Source: Liolophura sinensis (Eukaryota > Mollusca > Polyplacophora > Chitonida > Chitonidae). Taken from it: a stretch of DNA of 64,000 nucleotides. Shown here one piece after another: positions 1-10,700 of the stretch (position 1 is its first letter; every line of letters starts with the position of its first letter). Position numbers and translations under genes: made by a program. The notes below the pieces were generated by a model. That model did not search any database and was not told the DNA's origin. It was given only the letters and a program-made list of their open reading frames with translations. The stretch spans positions 83,682,644 through 83,746,643 of the forward strand of contig NC_088295.1 in assembly GCF_032854445.1 (NCBI RefSeq), written 5' to 3'.

Positions 1-1857
1 TGCTTTGTGACATTTGCAGACTATGACTCTGTGGACAAAATGTATTGTAAGTGTGTAGCATCGCCTGATTTATCTGTACATCTTAAATTTTTTTTTTTTT
101 GTTTTTTGTAGAATCTTGAGTAAGGAAGTTAGGAAGGTTTGTTCCTATATTACACTCAGGTGCATCTGTGAACCAGGGAAGCCCTGTGCTCAAGAAGTTC
201 AAATGAATATCTGTATTTGGATTCCTTTTTTATCTTTTACCTTCAGTAAAGAAGCGCGTGGAAATTAATGGCAGGAGAGTGGAGGTGAAAAAAGCACTGT
301 CGAAACAGGAAATGAACACAGACGGTGGTGGCCGAGGGGGTCGACAAGGTGGAATGGGAGGAGGTGGACGATTTGGTGGACGGGGAGGAGGTAGATATAA
401 TTTCTGTAACCTGTTTGTTGAATACTAATATCATGTGGATCACATGTACGAAAGTTTGTGAGCAACGACAGTGGCAATGACAATGACATTTTTGTAATTA
501 AAACTTTCCGAGGTGAGGTTTAATACCAATTGAATAAACAAGGCTTAATCATATTTGTAAACCTTCCCCAATAGTTACTTACTGCAGTGGCTTAAATATA
601 GCTTGTGCCTGGAAAATGCAACAATCCTTTACACCTAAATGATTTTCCTGTAAACTTGACTGTGTGTGAAATGATTATTGTAGGTAACTTTGGAGGAGGT
701 GGAGGAAATTACAACAGTGGAAACTTCGGAGGTGGCGGTAACTTTCGAGGAGGTAGCTATATATTTGTTTTGATTACCTGCTTAGTTTATTATTCATTAG
801 AACACATTTCTATCAGGTTATTAAAGAAGAAAGTAAAAAAGTAACACTGAATACCCATGAAGAAGAATAGGTTGACTGCAGGTGAATTGGCTGAAGATAG
901 AAATTTCATACTTTGAAATGATATTGTGATTTTAGACAAAAAGGTCAAGTTTTTGTATATACCGGTTTTTCACAGTTTGAGAAATCGTGATAATGTTCCC
1001 TCTTGTAAGAAGTAACGTGATTATTTTTCTAGGAAACTATGGTGGTTACGGAAACCAAGGTGGGCCCTTCGGTGGTGGTGGAGGATATGGCAACCAAGGA
1101 GGTGGAAATTGGGGAAACCAAGGTGGCGGTTACAATGATGGTTACGGTGGGGGCTATGGAAACCAAGGTAAGATCAGTCGAGGAGCTTCAGTTCCAACAT
1201 TTGGAGAGAAAAGAGAAAAAGAAATGCACATGTAGAAATGTTGTAATTTAACTGCATGAAGTGCAATTTCTCATTTTACAGGTGGCGGAGGTGGGAACTG
1301 GGGTCAAGGTAACCAGAACTTTGGATCCAATTATGGCGACAGCTATGGAGGTGGAGCTATGAAAGGTGGCCAAGGAGGATACTCACAACGTGGATCAGGT
1401 CCATACGGTGGTGAGGGTCTCGTAAAGCTATCTTGTCTCTTGATAGGATTGCTAAAATTGATTTGATCCAATTCATGGCTGCAGATCATGCATCCATTTT
1501 CCGTGAACAGCAATTGAATAAACTAGTCACCCGTTGCTTGACATGGATGCAGTTATCCCCAATTTTGTTTTGGCGAAAACTATAATGCCCTTAATCATCG
1601 GAGACAAAACAGCTTGAGAAAAGTAGAATAGTGCTTGTAGACTGACTGTAGTCATGGTCAGGTAGTGCTTTTTTTGAAATTTCGTATGGGAACTGGTTGT
1701 TATTTTGTCCAGTTCCAGAACATCTATTGCAGGTGTCTGTATAATAACTCCAGTGTTTTGTACAACATGTTGTCCTGTTACAGGTGGCTATGGAAACCAG
1801 GGTGGTTATGGGAACCAAGGTGGTTATGGAGGTGGAGGGGGTGGTTACAGACGCTGA
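1..1857 (+). CDS. hnRNP A-type RNA-binding protein, copy 1 (3' part, 5' end outside the window)
   Basis: This is the C-terminal 198 residues of an hnRNP A1/A2B1-like protein, a nuclear RNA-binding splicing and mRNA-packaging factor. Coding exons are 1-46, 247-390, 684-752, 1033-1167, 1282-1410 and 1784-1857 (stop TGA), and all phases join. The first exon holds the end of RRM2, including the RNP1 remnant CFVTF, and the next completes RRM2 with an LKKR start. The rest is a Gly/Tyr/Asn-rich low-complexity tail ending GGYRR. The exon at 1282-1410 resembles the M9 nuclear import signal of hnRNP A1 (MKGG, then RGSGPYGG). It is paralogous to the complete gene at 57003-60429 on -. It lacks an intron that the paralogue has after RGGRQG. 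Family assignment is firm; orthology to A1, A2B1 or A3 is not resolved. Confidence 0.93.
1371..1443 (+). promoter_or_regulatory. 73-nt paralogue-conserved exon/intron boundary element
   Basis: The last 40 nt of the M9-like exon and the first 33 nt of the following intron match 57565-57637 of the - strand copy with no difference that I can see. The intronic part starts with donor GTGAGG and contains an arm (1425-1439) complementary to 1601-1615. Identity includes synonymous sites and intron sequence, unlike the flanks. I infer an RNA-level splicing control element. Confidence 0.75.
1596..1621 (+). promoter_or_regulatory. Conserved intronic partner arm (last hnRNP intron, copy 1)
   Basis: This 26-nt block is identical to the reverse complement of about 57381-57406 in the paralogue's same intron, although the sequence between the blocks has diverged. 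GAGACAAAACAGCTT (1601-1615) can pair with AAGCTATCTTGTCTC (1425-1439) at 13 of 15 positions. Four more pairs (1418-1421 with 1616-1619) follow across a 3-nt bulge. The loop is about 160 nt. Confidence 0.65.
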
Positions 1858-2080
1858 ACCCCAGTCAGATCTTCACGGGTAAGTTAGTAGTGTGTAATCA
1901 GCACCTGCATTCAGTAAAGAAACCAATGTCTTGCCGGAGAGCAAAAGTGTATTATGAATCGTAAAGTCAGACACTGTATTGTAGTTTAGAACTAATTTCA
2001 GCAATACTTCAGTACTTAAATAATAACATTTAATGCATTGACTTTTCCTTGTTATAATCCTTGATTTGTTTTTTGTGTAG

Positions 2081-2548
2081 GCAGTTTAAAAGTTGAGGTT
2101 ATGGTAGAGAAGATGCCAGGGCTAAATAGGACAGGAAACTAGATAAAATCGTTTCCATACCAACCAACCACCAGCCATACTCCAAGGTTAGCCAGGACAG
2201 CAGCTTAACTTAGGTTAGCTAGGAACCTGGTTGGACCTAGCTGAAGCTAAGCCAGAACAGCGGAAGTGTGTATAGTGACAGTGAGGCAATACTCCAGCAT
2301 AGTGCCAGGGCTAGGCTTAGCACTAGTATTAGTGCCAGGAATCTAGCTGACCATTGACATTTTCCAAACATCAACTTTTAAACAGTGAAGATTTCATACA
2401 TTGTCTGTGAACCTAGGAACACCGTCATGGACATTTGCCTTAATGTGGCATGGTTTTTAGTCCTAACTAAAGACTCATTCTCATACTGTAGTCTGGTGAC
2501 TACATTTGTGCTTTTAATTACATCCTCATTGTCATTTTGTCAAATAAA
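2081..2548 (+). other. 3' UTR exon of hnRNP copy 1
   Basis: The terminal coding exon continues 21 nt past the stop to a donor at 1879 (GTAAGT). A strong acceptor (pyrimidine tract, then GTGTAG) opens this exon at 2081. AATAAA signals lie at 2543-2548 and 2796-2801. Positions 2081-2303 are about 97% identical to the same exon of the - strand paralogue (56585-56808). Confidence 0.75.
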
Positions 2549-3085
2549 TAGTTATATGTAATATGTACATATACTATGGACTACTAGGATCTACGGACTC
2601 GTTACGTTCTTTTCTGGCACTGGATGAATATTCTGGGTGGGTCTCACAAGGAATCGGAAGTTCTCCAGTTAGTGAGGATAAGTGTGCAGCTAGGTTGATG
2701 CCCAGGTTAACCAGTGCTTTTTTCCAAGGATAAAAGGCTCCTACTTTATGCAGTAACAGTCCAGATCTTCACACAATCATTGTCATTTTATGTTTAATAA
2801 ATAATTTTAACATATAAAATGGTGTCAGACTTGTATTGCTAAATTGTCTTTTATATGTAGTTCAGGGTGCTTATTCCCTATTTACATGTGATTTCATAGT
2901 AAAGAAACCACAAAACGATCATAGGAAACCAAAAAAAAAATTCCAGTTGCAGAATCTAATGTCTTATAAAACTATGGTAATTGTGTCCCAGCAAAAATGT
3001 TGCTGTTTTAAAATGTAGTCCAGTAGCAGGTGTGAAGATGGTAGGTATATAGGTGTGTCAGCAGCTAGTCTGTGAAAGGAGACTT

Positions 3086-3217
3086 TACACAGCAATGTAG
3101 CCAGCAGAGCAGTGCAGGGTTATCAACCTAGAAGTAAAACCGGTTAGAAGGAAAGGAGTTTGGAGCCTAGTGAACAGCACATTTAGGCCAGATCTTGATG
3201 TATTAAGTTAAGGGAAG
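3086..3217 (+). other. Conserved downstream exon-like block (copy 1)
   Basis: This block ends GGGAAG followed by donor GTAAGT. About 140 bp including the donor matches 55790-55930 of the paralogue's downstream region with about four differences, while neighbouring sequence is unalignable by eye. It has no long reading frame. It is probably an alternative 3' UTR exon. Its 5' boundary is uncertain and may extend to about 3055. Confidence 0.55.
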
Positions 3218-3337
3218 GTAAGTCCTCTCTATTATGAAAGTTTCATAAAGATAAGTAGCCTTAAAGGTAAAGAAAATTATCAGTGATATGTGATGAATAT
3301 ATTTTGAACAGACGTTGAGTCTATGGATAATAAGGGA

Positions 3338-3415
3338 TTAGGTTAGTGTATTTTCATGGTAACTTGATGGCAAGGGGATTAGGTTAGTGTATTTTCATGG
3401 TAACTTGATGGTAAG
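3338..3415. repeat. Two-copy tandem duplication, about 40 bp
   Basis: GGATTAGGTTAGTGTATTTT followed by CATGGTAACTTGATGG occurs twice in direct succession, with one spacer base changed. No coding content. Confidence 0.8.
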
Positions 3416-3496
3416 AAGTGTCAACAAATTTTTATCTGGCTGAATGCCGAAAGAAATTGAGCATTTTGAAGAAGCTGAATTTTTTTTCATTTACAG

Positions 3497-3563
3497 ATAT
3501 GGTTACATCTCAAAACCAGACCTGTGCCTTCAACTCTAAAATTGGGAGACTGGAGCACCTTGG
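3497..3563 (+). other. Possible further 3' UTR exon of hnRNP copy 1
   Basis: A good acceptor (T-rich tract, then TTTACAG) and a good donor (CCTTG|GTAAGT) bracket 67 bp. The - strand paralogue has a weaker counterpart near 55410-55480 that also opens CACAG|ATATG. Support is splice-signal pattern only. Confidence 0.35.
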
Positions 3564-5204
3564 TAAGTTATTTGCAGGGCACAAGTAAGAAAACCTTAGA
3601 TGGGAAGAATTTCGTAACTGGAATCTGAAGAGGCCATGGAATATGGAATGTCAGAACAGGAAAAGTCGCTCCACTTCTAATGTGTCATGCAAAAAGGCAA
3701 AACAAGGTTCACCTGACATTGCAGTAAGGTACATCAGGGTTGCATATGCTTGGTTAACATTGATAGTGGTGTGGTGGTGCTTTCCATCATTCTGTCTTCT
3801 AGCACACTTTGACTTTGATACTTTGCAACATCAAAAAAAAAAGGTATGCTTTATAAATTTGTGGTATTAAATGGATGGAAGCATGCTTACATACATACGT
3901 TAGATCTGATGGTGTCTTTTCTTTATACTTTTAAGCTGTTCATACTGTGTTCATACATTTTAATGGAATTGAGCTGAGGCAGAACTTAGTATTGGGTCGT
4001 AGTACCTTTCTTAGCTGATGGCCTGTTTTCTTTTTGTGCAGTTGCCTGGCTCTGTGACTGAGCTCTCCCGTTGCCCCAATGCCAGGTTTTTCGGGTGTCC
4101 TTCCCAGAGCGCGAGATGGCGGCTGTCCGTAGTCTCAAAGTGGTTGGCACAGTAACACTGCACACAGTTTTCAAGATGTGGATTAAACTGATGTGATCGT
4201 GAAAACCATACCTCCCATTTCTTGTGAGTGTTGGGAGCCTGCTGAAGGAGATTTATTACAGTGTGCTCTCCCTTTATCGCAGAAGCTGGAGGCAGCCAGT
4301 AACCTGAAAAGGGGAAGGACTATGGTGTAAAATGGATTCTGTGTTAACAAGTTTTGTGAGACACTCACACGCAGGAATTGCTTTAAGCTACTGGTAATAT
4401 CAGTGAACAGTACTCTGCATTTATCAAGATACATCTGATGCACACGTTTTGCTGGTCTTTGCTGGTCACTTACTTCAACGCATTCATTACCACAATAACT
4501 AGAACAACGCTAGGTGAAGTGATAATAAAACGAGTTTTCAAAACAAATTTTCATGGAGTTTTTAGATTGTTGATGTATTGAAGTGGTTTAGTACGTGTGT
4601 GTGTGTGTGTGTGCGCGCGGGTGCGTGCGTGCGCGTGTGTGCATCCTACATGTACATCTATTCCATGGACTAAAAGTGGCCTATTGTCACTTCGAGCAGT
4701 TAGTCAGTTCATTTGGGTTCAGTACAACATGCAACTTCGTAGGGTTAACCTGTTACTGTGTCCGTCCTATCGCACAATATGTATCCACAACATCTGGACC
4801 CGTCATCAAAGTGATCGTAGTATCTCTCATGTCTTTTGTTGCACTGGTATCATCGACGCGGTTGCTCCACGGAAGGTACCAAGGACGATGAATTTTGCCC
4901 TTCATTTAACATGCGACATTCAGAATGTCCTGAAACCTTAGTAAAACAAGAGCCTAGGATTAGTGTTGTAGTAAGTGGGCGATGAACCATGGTATGGGGT
5001 GGGTGTCTATAGTAGGATTGGTGTCGGTGACCTCTTGTGCAGGGCGCTTCAATGAGATATCGCCAGCATTTAGAACTCTGACTGCTCATCAGATGTAATG
5101 TGTCCGGGGCAGCACTACTTCCACTTGTGCGAGACCGGTTAGAAACGGGAAACCATCAGAAAAATTATGGAGGCCGTACTTAATTTCAAAATGGTCCACT
5201 TCAG
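3564..5204. other. No gene seen
   Basis: Only short chance reading frames are present. A GT/GC-rich dinucleotide tract lies at about 4596-4640. An acceptor-like site with a short G/C-richer stretch at 4040-4180 could belong to the hnRNP 3' region, but nothing confirms it. Confidence 0.5.
4596..4640. repeat. GT/GC microsatellite
   Basis: A run of GT dinucleotides passes into GC/GT-rich repeats. The reading frames across it are artefacts of the repeat. Confidence 0.85.
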
Positions 5205-5440
5205 TACCCTAATGACCAGGAGACCTGGAATCAATCTCCAGACTTGCACTTGCTGCAGCCTCGCTTGTGTTCAGAACTAAGATGTTTGAGGAAGGAATCA
5301 GTACTGGCTGGCCCGGTGTTCGTATAATGTGACAGAGGGGGAGAGGGGGTTTTTGGCATGATTCTGTACTTAGGCGGCATGGACTCGCAATGCCACAAAA
5401 AGGCACCGCATATGTACACACTCAGAACTCTTCGTCACAC
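5205..5440 (+). mobile_element. SINE family B fragment
   Basis: It shares blocks with the copies at 27055-27320 and 44795-45075 in the opposite orientation, such as CGGCATGGACTCGC and GTGTTCGTATAATGTGAC. A B-box-like GGAATCAATCTCC lies near its left end. Diverged, with a weak head. Confidence 0.6.
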
Positions 5441-5874
5441 CTGTCGTGTTCATGAAACTGCCGAGGACAGAGGATATGTTTGACGTGTTAAGCTGTAGCG
5501 AAAGGCTTGGGTACAAGGTTTGGTCATGCACGAGTTTAGTGTCGCTTTTTTGGGTTGCCGCTCTTAATAAGGAGGTAGATCAAGGACTGGCTGGTATATG
5601 ATGACTTACACTGTGGGGATGCATGGTATCCCAAGAATTAAGGCAGCACTACCAATGCATCTGGTTGGGTGGCATCGTTATGCAACCGAAATAAAGTTGA
5701 AAAGCGAACGTAAACCGAATCGACCTAGGGATTGAGAGTATACCTCTGTAGTGGTGGTAGATGTCGATGTGAACTCGATCTTGGGTGAAAGCTGAAGGGT
5801 GCGTTCATGTAAAACGATTGTGGAGTTCAACAACTAGTTAACGGAAATAGGATGAAAGCAATTCTATAAGGGTT

Positions 5875-6120
5875 GTTTTATTTATTTAATTCGTGTTTAA
5901 CGCAGGACTCCAGAACATTTCGCTTGTACGATGGCGGAGGATGGAGTGCGTGGAAGACCCGCGACCATCCACATGTTACGGGTAGACCTTCCAACGTACA
6001 ACTGATGAAAGCCAACATAAGCCGAACTTAAGCTCACAGGGACAGCATTGATGAGAGAGGCACAATTCCTGGGTCACTGTGCTGCGCTAGCGCGCTAACA
6101 ACAAGGCCACAGAGGTCCCC
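5875..6120 (-). mobile_element. SINE family A copy (near full length)
   Basis: Read on -, it begins GGGGACCTCTGTGGCC, passes the inverse of the GCTAGCGCGC head region and ends in an (AAAT)-like tail at 5875-5890. It is diverged in the middle but collinear with the copies at 40571 and 63292. Confidence 0.75.
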
Positions 6121-6129
6121 TGGAACTCA

Positions 6130-6890
6130 TGCACGTTAAGACGTTGAGATCCTGCAAATTGTATGAAATAAAGTATGAAAATAAAACTAAGACACTGTTT
6201 CATAGTTTTTGTAGCCTACGACAAATAGCATCGTGTAATGAGGGGATTGAATTCGATGGATCCGGTTTTTAACCGACGAGTCGAACCGTATTCACGTGGC
6301 TTTAGCTGTTGGTCTTATTGACGTGAAATTCATGTTAGGCGGATTAATGTTTTAGAGTGAGATTTACAGTTTATAATATATTCGGATGTTGAATTGTCGG
6401 TGATATCGTGCAGGTGATTCCGGTTTCACAATTGTTTCATAAAAATCAGAAGATACATCTTTTTGCTCACAGACGTCAGGTGACAAAGATTCGATTAGGG
6501 AAGTCCGTGGACCCGATCCACATCCGGATCACCACCAATTGTGATTGAAACTATTTGTACAACTTTGCCAATCATTGTCGGGTGATTTGGGTGGATCCAA
6601 GATAGCAAGTGTTGGATTTTTTTTCTCTTTTCCTGCTCTTAGTCCGAGAAATTGTACAAGGAGAGGGAGGGAGAGGAGGAAATCATGCAGAGATAAAGCG
6701 CGCATGCGAGGTTGACTTTCTGATTGGATTGGCGATTGTATAGATCTTACCCGTTATGGGAGAAGTTAAGACACCGCGTGCTGGGGGTGGTGGGCAGTGA
6801 GCTCACAGCAGGTGCATCTATACGTCGAAGTATGGCATTGTCTTCCAGACGTTTCTCAACAAAATATACCGTTAAATACATAATGTTACA
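6130..6890. other. No gene seen
   Basis: Unique AT-rich sequence with no reading frame over 70 codons and no recognisable repeat. Confidence 0.5.
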
Positions 6891-6897
6891 TAACTGA

Positions 6898-7092
6898 ACA
6901 GAAAGTTTGTTGTCTGGGTAATGCTAGAAGGGATTCTGCTATTGCAGCAGATTATTCTGTTAAATATAACACATATTCTATTCATTCTATATATCAATAG
7001 AACGATTCTATCAGACAAACCGTAGAATGTGACACAATAGTTTGTTATATTAACAAAATACATTCTATCACCCAGACAACAGACTTTCTGTA
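6898..7092. mobile_element. MITE-like foldback element
   Basis: A 22-bp terminal inverted repeat (ACAGAAAGTTTGTTGTCTGG at the left, its complement at about 7071-7092) differs at one base. Inner segments are also roughly palindromic (GTTAAATATAAC against GTTATATTAAC). It is about 195 bp with no coding capacity. No clear target-site duplication is seen. Confidence 0.75.
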
Positions 7093-7589
7093 AAAATTAA
7101 CAGATTGATTTTTGAGTGTACAACAAAGGCCTGCTACCAATCTTGGGTGCCATGTTTAGATCTGAGTGGACGAGGTAAATTTTGAAGGTTTTGGCTATAG
7201 TTCTTGGAGCTGAACCATATACGTATCAAGATTTGTTATGGCCGTGTTTATCCTGCCGGAATGATGACCGATTCATCAGTGCTAAAGAATCCTTTATCAG
7301 CGAACTTGGTTCCAGATCAAGTTGTTTTACGCAATAAGGATTCCTCTCTTTTGAATTGAAATAATATGCTGGTAAACTGCATTGGAGCAAGGGTTACGCA
7401 CCGTCTTACCCAGTTAACAATCACACATTTATGATGAACGATCCCAACAATGAATAAGTCAATAAAAATGCCTAACTGATCAGCAAATCCGACTTATAAC
7501 GGCGAGCCCATGCATAGGACAGAAAACACCAGTGACTGAGTGTGGGTTAAAGACATGCTGTGCACTGTAGAGTGATTGGATGTAGGTAA

Positions 7590-9590
7590 GGAAAATGTGG
7601 TGCACTACACAGTGGTTGGACACGGGTAGAAATGTGGCGCATTATACAGTGGCTGATTGCGGAGAGAAATGTGATGCAGTAAAGAGTGGCTGGATACGGA
7701 GAGAAATGTGGCGCCTTACACAGTGGCTGGATACGGAGAGAAATGTGGCGCATTACACACTGGGTGGACGCGGAGAGAAATGTGATACATTACAGAGTTG
7801 CTGGATACGGAGAGAAATGTGGCGCATTGCATAGTGGCTGAATACGGGTAGAAATGTGGCGCATTGCATAGTGGCTGGATACGGAGAGAAATGTGGCGCA
7901 TTACACAGTGGCTGGATATGGAGAGAAATGTGGCGCTTTACACAGTGGCTTGATACGGAGAGAAATGGGGCGCATTACACACTGGGTGGACGCGGAGAGA
8001 AATGTGATACATTACAGAGTTGCTGGATACGGAGAGAAATGTGGCGCATTACACACTGGGTGGACGCGGAGAGAAATGTGATACATTACAGAGTGGCTGA
8101 ATACGGGTAGAAATGTGGCACATTACACAGTGGCTGGATAAGGAGAGGAATGGGGCGCATTACACAGTGGCTGGATATGGAGAGAAATGGGGCGCATTAC
8201 ACACTGGGTGGACGCGGAGAGAAATTGATGCATTAAAGAGTGGCTTGATACGGAGAGGAATGGGGCGCATTACACACTGGGTGGACGCGGAGAGAAATGT
8301 GATACATTACAGAGTTGCTGGATACGGAGAGAAATGTGGCGATTTACACACTGGGTGGACGCGGAGAGAAATGTGATACATTACAGAGTGGCTGAATACG
8401 GGTAGAAATGTGGCGCATTACACAGTGGCTGGATAAGGAGAGGAATGGGGCGCATTACACAGTGGCTGGATATAGAGAGAAATGGGGCGCATTACACACT
8501 GGGTGGACGCGGAGAGAAATTGATGCATTAAAGAGTGGCTTGATACGGAGAGGAATGGGGCGCATTACACACTGGGTGGACGCGGAGAGAAATGTGATAC
8601 ATTACAGAGTTGCTGGATACGGAGAGAAATGTGGCGATTTACACACTGGGTGGACGCGGAGAGAAATGTGATACATTACAGAGTGGCTGAATACGGGTAG
8701 AAATGTGGCGCATTACACAGTGGCTGGATAAGGAGAGAAATGTGGCGCTTTACACACTGGATGGACGCGGAGATAAATGTGATACATTACAGAGTGGCTG
8801 AATACGGGTAGAAATGTGGCGCATTACACAGTGGCTGGATACGGAGAGAAATGGGGCGCTTTACACACTGGGTGGACGCGGAGAGAAATGTGATACATTA
8901 CAGAGTGGCTGAATATGGGTAGAAATGTGGCGCATTACACAGTGGCTGGATAAGGAGAGAAATGTGGCACATTACACACTGGGTGGATGCGGAGAGAAAT
9001 TGATGCATTACAGATGGCTAGATACAGACAGAAACACGGTGCACTACAGATGGCTGGACAGAAATGTGGTAAACTGCAAAGTGGCTGAATACAGATAGAA
9101 ATGTGGTGCACTACGGTGTGGCTGGATACAGATAGAAATGTGGTACATTACAGAGTGGGTGGATACAAATGGAAATATGGTGCACTATAAAGTGTCTGGA
9201 TACGGATAGAAATGTGGTGCATTTCAGAGTGGGTGGATACAAACAGAAATACTGTGCATTATAGGGTGAGTGGATACATATAGAAATGCGGTCCATTACA
9301 GAGTGACTGTATACACACAGAAATGTGGTGCATTACAGAGTCGGTGGATACAAATAGAAATGTGGTGCACTACAGAGTGGGTTGATACAAATAGATACGT
9401 GGTGCACTACAAAGTGGATGGATACAGATAGAAATGTGGTGTATTACAGAGTGGGTGGATACAGATAGAAATGTGGTGTATTACAGAGTGGGTGGATACA
9501 GATAGAAATGTGGTGCATTACAGAGTGGGCGGATACAGATAGAAATGTGCTGCACTACAGAGTAGGTGAATATGGATTAAAGAAATATGT
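7590..9590. repeat. 37-bp minisatellite, about 2 kb, with a 295-bp higher-order unit
   Basis: The unit has the core GTGGCTGGATACGGAGAG then AAATGTGGCGCATTACACA. There are more than 50 units. Seven 37-bp units plus one 36-bp unit recur as a 295-bp block (8113-8407 and 8408-8702 almost identical). Units after about 9000 are more diverged (ACAGATAGAAATGTGGTGCA). Because 37 is not a multiple of 3, the reading frames here are repeat artefacts. Confidence 0.95.
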
Positions 9591-9841
9591 AAATGGGCTG
9601 ATCAACGTGAAGATGGCTGGTTCTAGGGACGGCATGCATGACACCGGATGTGTTCGTGGACGATTTGGATTTAGGCATATCGTATCATTATTGAGATGGC
9701 TGGATTTATTGAATGATCTGGGCTGTCTATCATTGAGATGACTGAGTTAATAGATGGCGTGGGTAATTGCCCATCATTAAGTTGATAACATCGGCCAAGG
9801 TTAATGGGTATATAGTTTGGTTTGTTCATCATAAAGGTACA

Positions 9842-10200
9842 TGACTGGGTTAATGGATAGTTTAGGTTGTTCGTTATTGTTGACTGGGTTAATGGGTCAT
9901 GATTTGGGTCGTTCATTATTAAACTGACTGGGTTAATGGATGGTTTGGGTTGTTCATTATTGTTGACTGAGTTAATGAGTCATGATTTGGGTCGTTCATT
10001 ATTAAACTGACTGGGTTAATGGATGGTTTGGGTTGTTCATTATTGTTGACTGAGTTAATGAATCTTGGTTTGGATTGTTCATGTTAAATTAACCGGGTTA
10101 AATCTTGACTGGGTTAATGGGTGGTTTGAATTGTTCATTACTAAACTGAGTAGATGAATGGTTTGGATTGGCCATTGTTAAGATGACGGGGTAATATATG
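9842..10200. repeat. Diverged dimeric tandem repeat, about 39+44 bp
   Basis: Alternating units begin TGACTGGGTTAATGG and end TTGTTCATTATT, with 39-bp and 44-bp versions giving an 83-bp dimer. More decayed traces begin near 9690. No genes seen. Confidence 0.85.
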
Positions 10201-10559
10201 ATGGGTTGTTCATTACATGGCTTGGCATAATGGGTGTTTTGGGCTTTTAGATCTGCGTATGGGTTACATATTTCCCATGTGGCTGACTTGGTGAACATGC
10301 ATGTGCTCCATGCATCTGACAATTTCAGTGGCGGAAACTTAGGCTAAATGACCTCAAGGGTTTTGGTATCTTTATCCAATGGATTTGGAAACGTTGGTTA
10401 CACTCATTTTTGGATAACTTTCTTCATAATTTTTGTCTTCAAATTGGTTACATATCAGGATAGGCATGCATGTAGGTTCTACTCTGGTCTACACAGTTTA
10501 GATATTGATTTCAAGGAAACACGACAGGTCGGTGTCAGTATGATGTGATTGGGTGGGGT

Positions 10560-10700
10560 GTAATCTCTGGTGTCTTCGACATGATACTTCAGTGGTGGCA
10601 GCACTTAGGCGACATGGACTCGCCCTATCACAAGAAGACAAAGTATATGTACAAATCACCTAATGACCCCTTGTCGTCATATGACTGAAAAATTGTGAAA
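10560..10700 (+). mobile_element. SINE family B fragment
   Basis: It shares TCGACATGATACTTCAGTGG and GGCGACATGGACTCGCC (inverse of the 44795 copy) and ends in the family tail CATATGACTGAAAAATTGTG. The head is missing. Confidence 0.6.

Noticed and set aside
7595-8671. Several similar 60-87 codon frames on +
   Set aside because: They are the 37-bp minisatellite read through its 111-bp frame cycle; no start context, splice signals or domain.
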